Translations under genes and position numbers: made by a program
Notes under the pieces: generated by a model
Told to the model about the DNA's origin: nothing
Database searches by the model: none
Seen by the model: the letters and a program-made list of their open reading frames with translations, nothing else
Shown here: piece after piece, positions 8,611-16,425 of the stretch
Layout: each line of letters begins with the position of its first letter
Position numbering within the stretch: the stretch's first letter is position 1
Assembly: GCA_902475005.1 (NCBI GenBank)
Contig: CABRXV010000028.1
Span: 1 to 25,100 of the forward strand
Length of the DNA: 25,100 nt
Origin: CABRXV01 sp900754955
Lineage (GTDB): Bacteria; Actinomycetota; Coriobacteriia; Coriobacteriales; Eggerthellaceae
Direction of reading: 5' to 3'

Positions 8611-8619
8611 TGCTACAAT
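8611..8619 (+). promoter_or_regulatory. Extended -10 promoter of cysS
   Basis: TGCTACAAT fits the extended -10 pattern. Transcription from it would give a leader of about 134 bases before cysS. No clear -35 box is present. Confidence 0.6.
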
Positions 8620-8637
8620 TTCGCCATTCACTGAGAA

Positions 8638-8741
8638 TGCCGCCGTCTGCGGCACGGCGCCCTGCGCGGGCGCTCGTGCAGGCAGGCGGTCAAGCTGCGA
8701 CAACGGAAGATCGCCCGGGGGCTTTGCGGGACTTCGGGCGA
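8638..8741 (+). other. Structured 5' leader of cysS with three hairpins
   Basis: Three stems lie between the predicted start of transcription and the cysS ribosome binding site. TGCCGC/GCGGCA has a five-base loop (8638-8654), GCGCCC/GGGCGC has a five-base loop (8657-8673), and TCGCCCG/CGGGCGA has a 17-base loop (8711-8741). The last ends five bases before GAGGAGA. I see no T-box sequence (AGGGUGGNACCGCG-like or UGGNA bulge). It may be a regulatory leader of unknown type, or simply GC-rich spacer. Confidence 0.45.
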
Positions 8742-8760
8742 ATGCGAGGAGATTTTCGCC

Positions 8761-10284
8761 ATGATCAAAATCTACGACACCAAGCTGCGCCGCAAGGTTG
8801 ACCTCGTGCCCCTTGAGGACGGGAAGATCAGCATGTACGTGTGCGGCCCCACGGTGTACAACCGCATCCACATCGGCAATGCGCGCACGTTCCTTTCCTT
8901 CGACACTATCCGCCGCTACCTCATGTGGCGCGGCTTCGACGTGACGTTCGTGCAGAACGTCACCGATGTCGACGACAAGATCATCAACCGCGCGAACGAG
9001 GAGGGCCGCACGGCCGCCGAGGTCGCCGCCGACTACACGCAGGCGTTCATCGACGACATGCACGCGGTGGGCGTGCTCGATCCCGACGTGCGTCCGAAGG
9101 CGACCGAGGAGATCGACACGATGATCGAGCTCGTTGAGAAGCTCATCGCCGAGGGCCACGCCTACGAGGTGGAAGGCGACGTGTACTTCGCTGTGCGCTC
9201 GTATCCGGCCTACGGCGGGCTGTCGGGACGCGATATCGACGAGATGGAGGGCGGTCACCGCGAGCTGCGCGCCGACGGGCAGGGCCTCGAGGACCGCAAG
9301 CGCGATCCGCTCGACTTCGCGCTGTGGAAGGCCGCCAAGCCGGGCGAGCCGTCGTGGCCCTCGCCGTGGGGCGCGGGGCGTCCGGGTTGGCACATCGAGT
9401 GCTCGGCCATGTCCCACAAGTACCTGGGGCTGCCGTTCGACATCCACGGCGGCGGCGCCGACCTCGTGTTTCCGCACCATGAGAACGAGCGTGCGCAGTC
9501 CGAAGCCGCATACGGCTGCACGTTCGCGAGCCACTGGATGCACTCGGGCATGCTCCAGATCGTCAACGAGGAGACGGGCGAAGAGGAGAAGATGAGCAAG
9601 TCGCTCAATAACTTCCTCCTGCTCCACGAGGTGCTCGACCAGGTGTCGCCCGCGGTGCTGCGCATGCTTATGCTGCAGACGCACTACCGCAGCCCGCTCG
9701 TGTTCGGCGAGGCGCGCGTGGCCGAGGCCGCGAGCGCGCTCGAGCGCATCGAGAACTTCGTGAAGAACGCCGAGTGGCTGTGCTCGAACGCCGAGAGCGA
9801 GAAGCCCACCTCGTTCGACCTCGAGGCATACGCCGCCGCCGCGCAGCGGATGCGCGAGGGCTTCACCGAAGCGATGGACGACGACTTCAACACGGCGGGT
9901 GCGCTCGGTGCCATCTTCACCTTCGTGGGCGAGGCCAACGCGCTGCTCGCCGATGCGTGCGTGTGCTGCCGGAACGTGGGAACGGTTAGGGAGGCCGAGG
10001 AGAGCCTCATCGAGCTCATGGGCGTGCTCGGCATCGACCTGGCGGATCGTTCCTGCGCGGGCGCCGATGCATGCCCCGAGGGTGTGTTCACGCTGGCCGC
10101 CGAGGTGGCGGGCTATGCGGGCTCCGACGGGCAGGAAGCGCTCGCCGCGCTGCTCGAGGCCCGTGCGCAGGCGCGCAAGGAGAAGAACTGGGCGGTGGCC
10201 GACGGCGTGCGCGACGGGCTCAAGGAGCTCGGCTACGTCATCGAGGACACGCCGCAGGGCGCGCGCGTCACATTCGAGGGCTAG
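8761..10284 (+). CDS. cysS: Cysteinyl-tRNA synthetase
   Basis: The product has 507 residues. It charges tRNA-Cys with cysteine using ATP. The class I HIGH motif is HIGN at 37-40 and KMSKS is at 277-281. The catalytic zinc site can be placed at Cys28 (YVCGPTVYN), Cys214 (IECSAMS), His239 and Glu243 (HHENERAQSEA), with the same spacing as in E. coli CysS. The C-terminal anticodon-binding region closes with a segment of the KNWAVADGVRDGLKELGYV type, usual for the family. GAGGAGA precedes the ATG by eight bases. The ispD-ispF-cysS order is common in bacteria. An unusual leader lies upstream, and a U32-family gene begins two bases after the stop codon. Confidence 0.97.
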   Translation: MIKIYDTKLRRKVDLVPLEDGKISMYVCGPTVYNRIHIGNARTFLSFDTIRRYLMWRGFDVTFVQNVTDVDDKIINRANEEGRTAAEVAADYTQAFIDDMHAVGVLDPDVRPKATEEIDTMIELVEKLIAEGHAYEVEGDVYFAVRSYPAYGGLSGRDIDEMEGGHRELRADGQGLEDRKRDPLDFALWKAAKPGEPSWPSPWGAGRPGWHIECSAMSHKYLGLPFDIHGGGADLVFPHHENERAQSEAAYGCTFASHWMHSGMLQIVNEETGEEEKMSKSLNNFLLLHEVLDQVSPAVLRMLMLQTHYRSPLVFGEARVAEAASALERIENFVKNAEWLCSNAESEKPTSFDLEAYAAAAQRMREGFTEAMDDDFNTAGALGAIFTFVGEANALLADACVCCRNVGTVREAEESLIELMGVLGIDLADRSCAGADACPEGVFTLAAEVAGYAGSDGQEALAALLEARAQARKEKNWAVADGVRDGLKELGYVIEDTPQGARVTFEG

Positions 10285-10286
10285 GG

Positions 10287-11558
10287 ATGCGGGAAGAGCG
10301 TCCCGCGCGAAAGATGGAGCTGCTTGCGCCCGCGGGCGGTGTGGACCAGCTGCGCGCCGCCGTGCGCTTCGGCGCCGATGCGGTGTACCTGGCGGCCGAC
10401 CGGTTCGGCATGCGCGCGCGTGCGGCCAACTTCGCGCTTGCCGATATCCCCGCTGCGGTGCGTTTCGCGCACGACGCGGGCTGCAAGGTGCACGTGACCT
10501 GCAACGTGCTCATGAACGCCGACGACATCGAGGCGCTGCCCGACTACTTCCGCGCGCTCGATGCGGCGGGCGTCGATGCGCTCATCATCGGAGACATGGG
10601 GGCGTTCGCCCTCGCGCGTGAATACGCGCCGCACGTGGAGCTGCACGTGAGCACGCAGGCGAGTGTGGCGAACGCTGCGGCGGCGCGCGCGTGGCACGCG
10701 CTCGGCGCGAAGCGCGTGGTGTGCGCGCGGGAGATGAGCCTCGAGGAGATTCGCCGCATGCGCGAGGATACGCCTCCCGACCTCGAGATCGAGGCGTTCG
10801 TGCACGGCGCCATGTGCATGGCGGTGTCGGGTCGCTGCCTCATCAGCAGCTACCTCACGGGCCGTTCGGGCAACAAGGGGCACTGCACGCAGCCGTGCCG
10901 TTGGAGCTACACGCTCGAGGAGGAGAAGCGCCCGGGCGTGCATTTCCCCGTTGAGGAAGACGACCGCGGCACGTTCATCATGAACGCGAAGGACCTCAAC
11001 ATGATCGAGCACCTCGATGAGCTCGCCGCCGCGGGTGTCGACTCGATCAAGATCGAGGGGCGCAACAAGAAGGCGTTCTACGTGGCGAGCGTGGTAAGTG
11101 CCTACCGCCGCGCGCTCGACGGCGCGCCGCTTGACGAGGTGGTGCCCGAGCTGCTCGACGTGTCGCACCGCCCGTACGGCACGGGGTTCTACTTCGGCGA
11201 AGCCGAGCAGGCGTCCGACTACGACGGTTACGAGCAGGAGACGCTCCATGTGGCCGATGTGGCGGCATGCGAGCCTGACGACGCGGGCGGATGGCTGGTC
11301 GACGCGATCTGCCGCAACCGCTTCGAGGAGGGCGACGTGCTCGAGGTGCTCGCGCCGCACGAGCGGCCGTGGGCGGTGACGGTGCGCGGCCTTACCTGGC
11401 TGCCCGACCCGACCGAGGACGACCCCGCGCCCGATCACGTGCTCGTTGCGGTGGCGAACCGCTCGTGCAACCGCTACCGCTTCGCGGTGGAGCGCGCCAT
11501 CGAGCCGGGTGCGTTTCTGCGGGTTCGTCGGCATCGCCGTTCGGCACGCCACGAATAA
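10287..11558 (+). CDS. U32-family protein (peptidase-like, YegQ/TrhP group)
   Basis: The product has 423 residues, starting two bases after the cysS stop with GAGG in the cysS end as ribosome binding site, so it is probably co-translated with cysS. The TIM-barrel opening KMELLAPAG is typical. The U32 signature E-x-F-x2-G-x2-C-x4-G-x-C-x-x-S is present as EAFVHGAMCMAVSGRCLIS, followed by the cysteines of HCTQPCRW that may hold an Fe-S cluster. E. coli members act in RNA hydroxylation: TrhP on uridine 34 of certain tRNAs, RlhA on 23S rRNA. The original peptidase name is therefore doubtful. A role in tRNA modification fits the cysS neighbour, but the exact substrate is inference. Confidence 0.9.
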   Translation: MREERPARKMELLAPAGGVDQLRAAVRFGADAVYLAADRFGMRARAANFALADIPAAVRFAHDAGCKVHVTCNVLMNADDIEALPDYFRALDAAGVDALIIGDMGAFALAREYAPHVELHVSTQASVANAAAARAWHALGAKRVVCAREMSLEEIRRMREDTPPDLEIEAFVHGAMCMAVSGRCLISSYLTGRSGNKGHCTQPCRWSYTLEEEKRPGVHFPVEEDDRGTFIMNAKDLNMIEHLDELAAAGVDSIKIEGRNKKAFYVASVVSAYRRALDGAPLDEVVPELLDVSHRPYGTGFYFGEAEQASDYDGYEQETLHVADVAACEPDDAGGWLVDAICRNRFEEGDVLEVLAPHERPWAVTVRGLTWLPDPTEDDPAPDHVLVAVANRSCNRYRFAVERAIEPGAFLRVRRHRRSARHE

Positions 11559-11645
11559 CGGAGCTATATGAAGCGTCGATAACGAACGCTCGATAATTCG
11601 GAAGTTCGTCGGTCGATCCGCGGCGGGATTCCCCGTGCGTCTGCG

Positions 11646-11651
11646 TATAAT
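11646..11651 (+). promoter_or_regulatory. Consensus -10 box of metF
   Basis: A perfect TATAAT ends eight bases before the ATG at 11659. Normal -10 to +1 spacing places the transcription start on or next to that A, which points to a leaderless mRNA. No clear -35 box is seen. Confidence 0.65.
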
Positions 11652-11658
11652 GGCACGC

Positions 11659-12528
11659 ATGGATACGATCAAACATATTTTTCAAACGCGCACGCTTCCC
11701 GTTTCGTTCGAGATGTTCCCGCCGAAGGGCGATCTCACGCTCGAGACGGCGCGGGAGGTTGCGCGCGGGATGGCCGCTTGCGCCCCCGACTTCATCTCCG
11801 TCACGTACTCGGCTGCGGGCAGCGGTAACGGCAAGGCAACCTCGGCCATCGCCGCGATGATCCAAGACGAGTTCCAGGTGACGAGCGTCGCTCACCTCAC
11901 GTGCATCAGCGCCACCGACGACGCGCTTGCCGCCGCGATCACCGACATGAGAAATCGCGGCATCGCCAACGTGCTCGCGCTGCGCGGCGACCTCGTGGAG
12001 GGGCAGGAACCCTCGCGCTACCGCTACGCGAAGGACCTCATTCCCGTGCTCAAGGACGCGGGCTTCTGCGTCGGTGCGGCGGCCTACCCCGAGGGCCATA
12101 TCACGTGCGAGGACGACGCACTCAACATCGAGCATCTCAAGATGAAGCAGGACGCCGGCGCCGACTTCTTCGTCACGCAGCTCTGCTTCGACAACGAGCG
12201 CATCTACCGCTTCGCCGATGCGGCCGACAAGGCGGGCATCACGACGCCCATCACGTACGGCATCATGCCGTTCATGAGCAAGTCGCAGCTCCAGCGCATG
12301 GTGTTCATGTGCGGGTCGTCGCTGCCCTCGCCCGTGATCAAGCTGCTCGCCAAGCACGAGGACGATCCCGATGCGCTGCGCGCCGCAGGCGTGGCCTACG
12401 CGTGCGAGCAGCTCGTCGATCTCGCGCGCCACGGCGTGGGCGGACTGCACGTGTACGCGATGAACCATCCCGACATCGCCCAGGCAACGACGGAGGCGCT
12501 CGCCGCCGCGGGCTTTCGCGAGGCGTGA
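11659..12528 (+). CDS. metF: 5,10-methylenetetrahydrofolate reductase MetF
   Basis: The product has 289 residues from the ATG at 11659. It reduces methylene-THF to 5-methyl-THF, the methyl donor for MetH. Family motifs include VSFEMFPPKGD, FISVTYSAAGS, AHLTCI (THLTC in E. coli), NVLALRGD, YPEGH, KQDAGADFFVTQLCFD and GIMPFMSKSQL. In-frame GTG 11635 and ATG 11650 exist, but both lie in or before the TATAAT box, and no ribosome binding site is present, so 11659 with a leaderless mRNA is favoured. The stop codon touches the next gene's possible start, and metH follows, so the three genes supply and use methyl-THF together. The flavin-binding partner subunit seen in acetogens is not here. Confidence 0.95.
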   Translation: MDTIKHIFQTRTLPVSFEMFPPKGDLTLETAREVARGMAACAPDFISVTYSAAGSGNGKATSAIAAMIQDEFQVTSVAHLTCISATDDALAAAITDMRNRGIANVLALRGDLVEGQEPSRYRYAKDLIPVLKDAGFCVGAAAYPEGHITCEDDALNIEHLKMKQDAGADFFVTQLCFDNERIYRFADAADKAGITTPITYGIMPFMSKSQLQRMVFMCGSSLPSPVIKLLAKHEDDPDALRAAGVAYACEQLVDLARHGVGGLHVYAMNHPDIAQATTEALAAAGFREA

Positions 12529-12530
12529 TC

Positions 12531-13298
12531 GTGCGGTGCGCCCTGACGGCGCATGTCGATCGGGAGGAAGCGCTCGGATATCTCGGATGGGCCGGCCAGG
12601 AGCTCGATGCTGATCTGGCCGCACGGCTCGATCGCGCCGTCGATCTGGTCGAGCGCATCACGCCGACGGGCCTTGCCCAGGTGTTTCGCGTTGATAGCGT
12701 CTCCTGCGACGCGGCGGGTGTGCCGTGCGCCGTGCATCTGGCGGGAACGCCGCTTGTGCTTGAGAGCCGCGATCTGGCGGCTCATCTGGGGTGCCCCTGC
12801 GAGGTGGTGCTCATGGCGGTGACGCTCGGCTTGGAGAGCGAGCGCGTGCTGCGGCGCGCGGGCGTGCGCTCGGCGGTCGACGGGCTGCTCGTCGACGCCT
12901 GCGCCTCGTCGTTCGTGGAGAGCGCGGCGAACGACCTGAGCCGCCGCATCGCCGAAGACGCGGTCGCGCGCGGGCTGCGCGCCGGTGCGCGCTTCAGTCC
13001 CGGCTACGGAGATCTTCCGCTCGAGGTGCAGCCGCGCTTCATCGCGGCGCTCGATGCGGGCAAGCTGATCGGGCTGTCGGTGACGGCGGGGAACCTGCTC
13101 GTGCCGACGAAGAGCATCACGGCGGTGGCGGGCCTCTACGACGCGCCCGGCGATGCGGCCGGCGATTCCGCATCAGATGCGCCCGCGCCCGATGACGCGC
13201 TCGTGCCGAAAGCGACCGAGCGCCGCTGCGCAACATGCCGTCTCGCTGATTCTTGCTTACTCAGAAAACAGGGAAGGACCTGCTATGAATCTCGATAA
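12531..13298 (+). CDS. Stand-alone methionine synthase reactivation domain protein
   Basis: The product has 255 residues. GAGG at 12520 is well spaced for the GTG at 12531; a GTG at 12525, overlapping the metF stop as GTGA, is the other choice. The MetH activation fold is marked by RFSPGYGDLPLEVQ at 154-167, the SAM-binding motif of this domain. The protein resembles the separate Thermotoga type, not the C-terminal part of E. coli MetH. The end carries Cys233, Cys236, Cys242 and Cys251, a possible metal site. It should bind the cobalamin domain of MetH and re-methylate oxidised cob(II)alamin with SAM and an electron donor. Its last 14 bases overlap metH, whose product lacks this domain. The complementarity makes the role convincing. 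Confidence 0.88.
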   Translation: MRCALTAHVDREEALGYLGWAGQELDADLAARLDRAVDLVERITPTGLAQVFRVDSVSCDAAGVPCAVHLAGTPLVLESRDLAAHLGCPCEVVLMAVTLGLESERVLRRAGVRSAVDGLLVDACASSFVESAANDLSRRIAEDAVARGLRAGARFSPGYGDLPLEVQPRFIAALDAGKLIGLSVTAGNLLVPTKSITAVAGLYDAPGDAAGDSASDAPAPDDALVPKATERRCATCRLADSCLLRKQGRTCYESR

Positions 13299-15858
13299 CC
13301 GTACGCTGCGCGTGAAGGACGCCAAGCTTGAGTGCGTCCTCGCGGGCGAGGAGTTCCTGATCTTCGACGGCGCCATGGGCACCATGATCCAGAAGGCGGG
13401 ACTCGACGGGCTCGCGACGCCGCCCGATCTGCTCAACCTGACGCATGCCGCCGACATCGAGGCGATCCACCGTGCCTATGTGGAGGCGGGCAGCGATGTG
13501 GTGGTGACCAACACGTTCAGCTCGAATCGCCTCAAGCTTGGCGATGCGGCGACGGTAGCCGACATGTACGCGGCGGCTGCGCGCATCGCGCGGGCGGCGG
13601 GCGCGCGCTACGTGGGCGGCGACATCGGACCGACGGGCTCGCTGCTCGAGCCACTCGGCACGCTCTCGTTCGACGATGCGTACGACCTGTTCGCCGAGCA
13701 GGCGCGCGCGGCCGAGGCGGCGGGTTGCGACCTCATCGTCATCGAGACGATGGCCGATCTGCGCGAGGCGAAGGCGGCAGTGCTCGCGGCGGTGGAGAAC
13801 ACGAGCCTTCCCGTGTTCGCGACGATGACGTTCGGCGAGGACGGCCGTACATTTCTGGGAACGAGCCCCGCGATCGCGGCGTCGACGCTCTCGGCGATGG
13901 GCGTGTCGGCTGTGGGCGTGAACTGCTCGCTCGGCCCCGATGCGCTCGTGCCCGTCGTGCGCGAGATCGCCCGCTACGCCCGCTGCCCGATCATGGTGCA
14001 GCCCAATGCCGGGCTGCCGCGCCTCGTCGGCGGCGAGACGGTCTACGACGTGACGCCCGCGGAGTTCGCCGCGGCCATGGAGCCGATCATTGAGGCGGGT
14101 GCTGCGGTGGTGGGCGGCTGCTGCGGCACGAACCCCGACTTCATTCGTGCGCTTGCCGCGCTCGTGGCGGGCAGGCGTCCCGCGAAGCCCGCGCGCGAGG
14201 AGGCGTTCGTGGTGACGAGCGCTCAGGAGATGGTGGCGCTTCCCCAAGGTGCGCCGCGCATCGCCGTGATCGGCGAGCGCATCAACCCCACGGGCAAGAA
14301 GAAGCTCAAGGCCGCCCTGCGCGAGCGCGACTACGACTACGTGGTGGGCGAGGCCATCGACCAGCAGGAGGCGGGGGCTGACATCCTCGACGTCAACGCA
14401 GGCCTTCCCGACATCGACGAGGTCGAGGTGCTGCGCGAGACGGTGGAGGCGCTGCAGGAGATGGTGACCGCGCCGCTGCAGATCGACTCGTCCGACCCCG
14501 CGGCCATCGAGGCCGCCGTGCGCGGCTACGCCGGCCGTCCGCTCATCAACTCCGTCAACGGCAAACGCGCGAGCCTCGACGCGGTTCTGCCGATCGCGAA
14601 GCACTACGGCTGCACGCTGGTGGGTCTCACGCTCGACGAGGACGGCATCCCGCCCACGGCGGAGGGGCGTCTGCGCATCGCCGAGCGCATTGTGGCCGAG
14701 GCTGAGCGCTGGGGCATTCCCCGCTGCGACATTGCCATCGACTGCCTCGTGATGGCGGCCGCCACCAACCAGGCCGAGGTGCTCGAGATTCTGCGCGCGG
14801 TGAGCCTCGTGAAGGAGAGGCTCGGCGTGCGCACGGTGCTCGGCGTGTCCAACGTGAGCTTCGGCATGCCGCAGCGCAACCTGATCAACGCGACGTTTCT
14901 GGCGGCAGCGTTCGGCGCGGGGCTCGACATGCCTATTCTGAACCCGCTTTCGGCGCGCTATCGCGACACGGTGGCGGCGTTCCGCGTGCTCAACGGGCAG
15001 GACGCCGCGGCGACGGGCTTCATCGCCGACTACGCCGACGCGGCCGACCCCTATGTCGCAGGCGCCGGCGCCGGCGTGGGTGCGGCGGGTGCGACGGTCG
15101 TCGCATCTGCGCAGGACGCCGTGGCGCAGGGAGCTGCGGGCGGCACTGATGCGGGAGCGTGCCCCATCGCTGTGGCGCCCGAGCTTGCCGATGCGGTCGA
15201 TCTTGTGACCGAGGCGTGCACGTACGTGCTGACAGGCCGCGGTGCGCTCATGCCCGACGTGACGCGCCGCCTGCTCGAACAGCACGGTCCGCTCGATGTG
15301 GTGAACGGCGTGTTCGTTCCCGTGCTCGACCTCGTGGGACAGAACTACGATGCGGGCACGTTCTTCCTGCCGCAGCTCATGTCGTCAGCCGAGGCGGTGA
15401 AGGCGGGCTTCGACGTGGTGAAGGATCGCGTTGAAGAGGAACGCGCCCAGGGCGGTGCGGCTGCTGCGGACGCGGGTGCGGGGGCGCGCCGCACGGTGCT
15501 CGTGGCGACGGTCGAGGGCGACATCCACGACATCGGCAAGAACATCGTGAAGATGCTGCTTGAGAACTACGGGTTCGACGTGCTCGACCTCGGTCGCGAC
15601 GTGCCGCCTGCGGCGGTGGTCGAGGCCGCGCGCGAACACGGCGTGCGTCTCGTGGGGCTCTCGGCCCTCATGACCACCACGGTGAGCGCGATGGAGCGCA
15701 CGATCGCGCTGCTGCGCCGCGAGCTGCCCGATGTTGCCGTGATGGTGGGCGGCGCCGTGCTCACGGCCGACTACGCCGCGCAGATCGGCGCTGACTTCTA
15801 CGCGAAGGATGCGGCTGCCTCCGCGCGCATCGCAACGGACTACTTTGCCGAAATTTAA
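13285..15858 (+). CDS. metH: Cobalamin-dependent methionine synthase MetH, short form without activation domain
   Basis: The product has 857 residues from the ATG at 13285, behind GGGAAGGA. It moves a methyl group from methyl-THF to homocysteine through cobalamin. The homocysteine domain (about 1-310) has zinc ligands Cys214 (GVNCS), Cys279 and Cys280 (GGCCGT). The pterin domain follows (about 330-590, from IGERINPTGKKKLK). An Ala/Gly-rich linker of about 35 residues comes next, then the cap and B12 domains with DIHDIGKN, in which His748 is the cobalt ligand. The activation domain of E. coli MetH (1227 residues) is absent and is encoded by the overlapping upstream gene. The gene has no separate promoter that I can see, so it probably depends on metF transcription. 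Confidence 0.96.
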   Translation: MNLDNRTLRVKDAKLECVLAGEEFLIFDGAMGTMIQKAGLDGLATPPDLLNLTHAADIEAIHRAYVEAGSDVVVTNTFSSNRLKLGDAATVADMYAAAARIARAAGARYVGGDIGPTGSLLEPLGTLSFDDAYDLFAEQARAAEAAGCDLIVIETMADLREAKAAVLAAVENTSLPVFATMTFGEDGRTFLGTSPAIAASTLSAMGVSAVGVNCSLGPDALVPVVREIARYARCPIMVQPNAGLPRLVGGETVYDVTPAEFAAAMEPIIEAGAAVVGGCCGTNPDFIRALAALVAGRRPAKPAREEAFVVTSAQEMVALPQGAPRIAVIGERINPTGKKKLKAALRERDYDYVVGEAIDQQEAGADILDVNAGLPDIDEVEVLRETVEALQEMVTAPLQIDSSDPAAIEAAVRGYAGRPLINSVNGKRASLDAVLPIAKHYGCTLVGLTLDEDGIPPTAEGRLRIAERIVAEAERWGIPRCDIAIDCLVMAAATNQAEVLEILRAVSLVKERLGVRTVLGVSNVSFGMPQRNLINATFLAAAFGAGLDMPILNPLSARYRDTVAAFRVLNGQDAAATGFIADYADAADPYVAGAGAGVGAAGATVVASAQDAVAQGAAGGTDAGACPIAVAPELADAVDLVTEACTYVLTGRGALMPDVTRRLLEQHGPLDVVNGVFVPVLDLVGQNYDAGTFFLPQLMSSAEAVKAGFDVVKDRVEEERAQGGAAAADAGAGARRTVLVATVEGDIHDIGKNIVKMLLENYGFDVLDLGRDVPPAAVVEAAREHGVRLVGLSALMTTTVSAMERTIALLRRELPDVAVMVGGAVLTADYAAQIGADFYAKDAAASARIATDYFAEI

Positions 15859-15895
15859 CTTTGCTGAACTTATGGGTGTTCGCTCGTGAGGTTAT

Positions 15896-15904
15896 TGGTA
15901 TGAT
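15896..15904 (+). promoter_or_regulatory. Extended -10 promoter of the 99-residue protein gene
   Basis: TGGTATGAT fits the extended -10 pattern and lies 35 bases before the start codon. No clear -35 box is seen. Confidence 0.6.
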
Positions 15905-15939
15905 TGATTCAGCGTAAAACCCGATGGAAAGGGGTCGTT

Positions 15940-16239
15940 ATGGGAATGAAAGCTGCTGAGGCGCTCGAAATCTCCTACGATGAGCTGCCCACGTACCTCC
16001 ACGCCAATCATTCGGTGTACATGGAGGTTGATGGCGCGACCTACTATCTGACCGACGTGAACGACCGCTACTGGCGCGTTCAGGACACCACCCAGTTCAA
16101 CGACAAGGGTCACTACGTTGACTGCAGCGAACTGGTCCCGACCATCAGCGAGTTCCTTGAGCTCCCCTTCCTCGATGGGAAATCCGTGAAAGACCTCTTC
16201 GACGGCGCGACGTTCTTCGCATCGGAGAAGCCGGAATAG
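15940..16239 (+). CDS. Small acidic protein of unknown function
   Basis: The product has 99 residues from the ATG at 15940, preceded by AAAGGGG at five bases; an upstream in-frame ATG at 15904 lies in the promoter. I do not recognise the family. The middle part (VYMEVDGATYYLTDVNDRYW, then RVQDTTQFNDKGHYVD) is rich in aromatic and acidic residues and looks like a beta-rich fold. The C-terminal part (SEFLELPFLDGKSVKDLFD) looks helical. There is one cysteine and no membrane segment. The gene has its own promoter, a strong ribosome binding site and a good terminator, so it is probably a real, well-expressed gene. Its position between metH and mrp does not reveal its role. Confidence 0.85.
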   Translation: MGMKAAEALEISYDELPTYLHANHSVYMEVDGATYYLTDVNDRYWRVQDTTQFNDKGHYVDCSELVPTISEFLELPFLDGKSVKDLFDGATFFASEKPE

Positions 16240-16264
16240 CACGCACAACTGAATACGCTTGCAG

Positions 16265-16293
16265 AGAGGCGACCCGAATGGGCCGCCTCTTTT
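16265..16293 (+). terminator. Terminator after the 99-residue protein gene
   Basis: AGAGGCG and CGCCTCT pair, continued by CCC/GGG across one mismatch, with a GAAT loop and four T at the end. It starts 26 bases after the stop codon. Confidence 0.88.
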
Positions 16294-16327
16294 GGTTCGG
16301 GGCGCGGTTTTGCGTGCGCAGGCGTTG

Positions 16328-16336
16328 TGCTATGAT
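16328..16336 (+). promoter_or_regulatory. Extended -10 promoter of the mrp-like gene
   Basis: TGCTATGAT fits the extended -10 pattern, about 90 bases before the start codon. No -35 box is obvious. Confidence 0.55.
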
Positions 16337-16425
16337 GCCGAGCTGTAACAGACGAGGACGGTGCGAGGCGCCGCTGCGCGAATGCGCGGGCGCGTTTGCG
16401 CCGTCGAGCTATGAAAGAGGAGATC

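Noticed and set aside
8541..8760. T-box riboswitch in the cysS leader
   Set aside because: No AGGGUGGNACCGCG-like T-box sequence, no antiterminator bulge and no terminator with a T run were found. It is reported only as a structured leader.
8544..8801. Small ORF of 85 codons overlapping the cysS start
   Set aside because: It covers the promoter and leader of cysS, lacks a ribosome binding site and has no protein-like composition.
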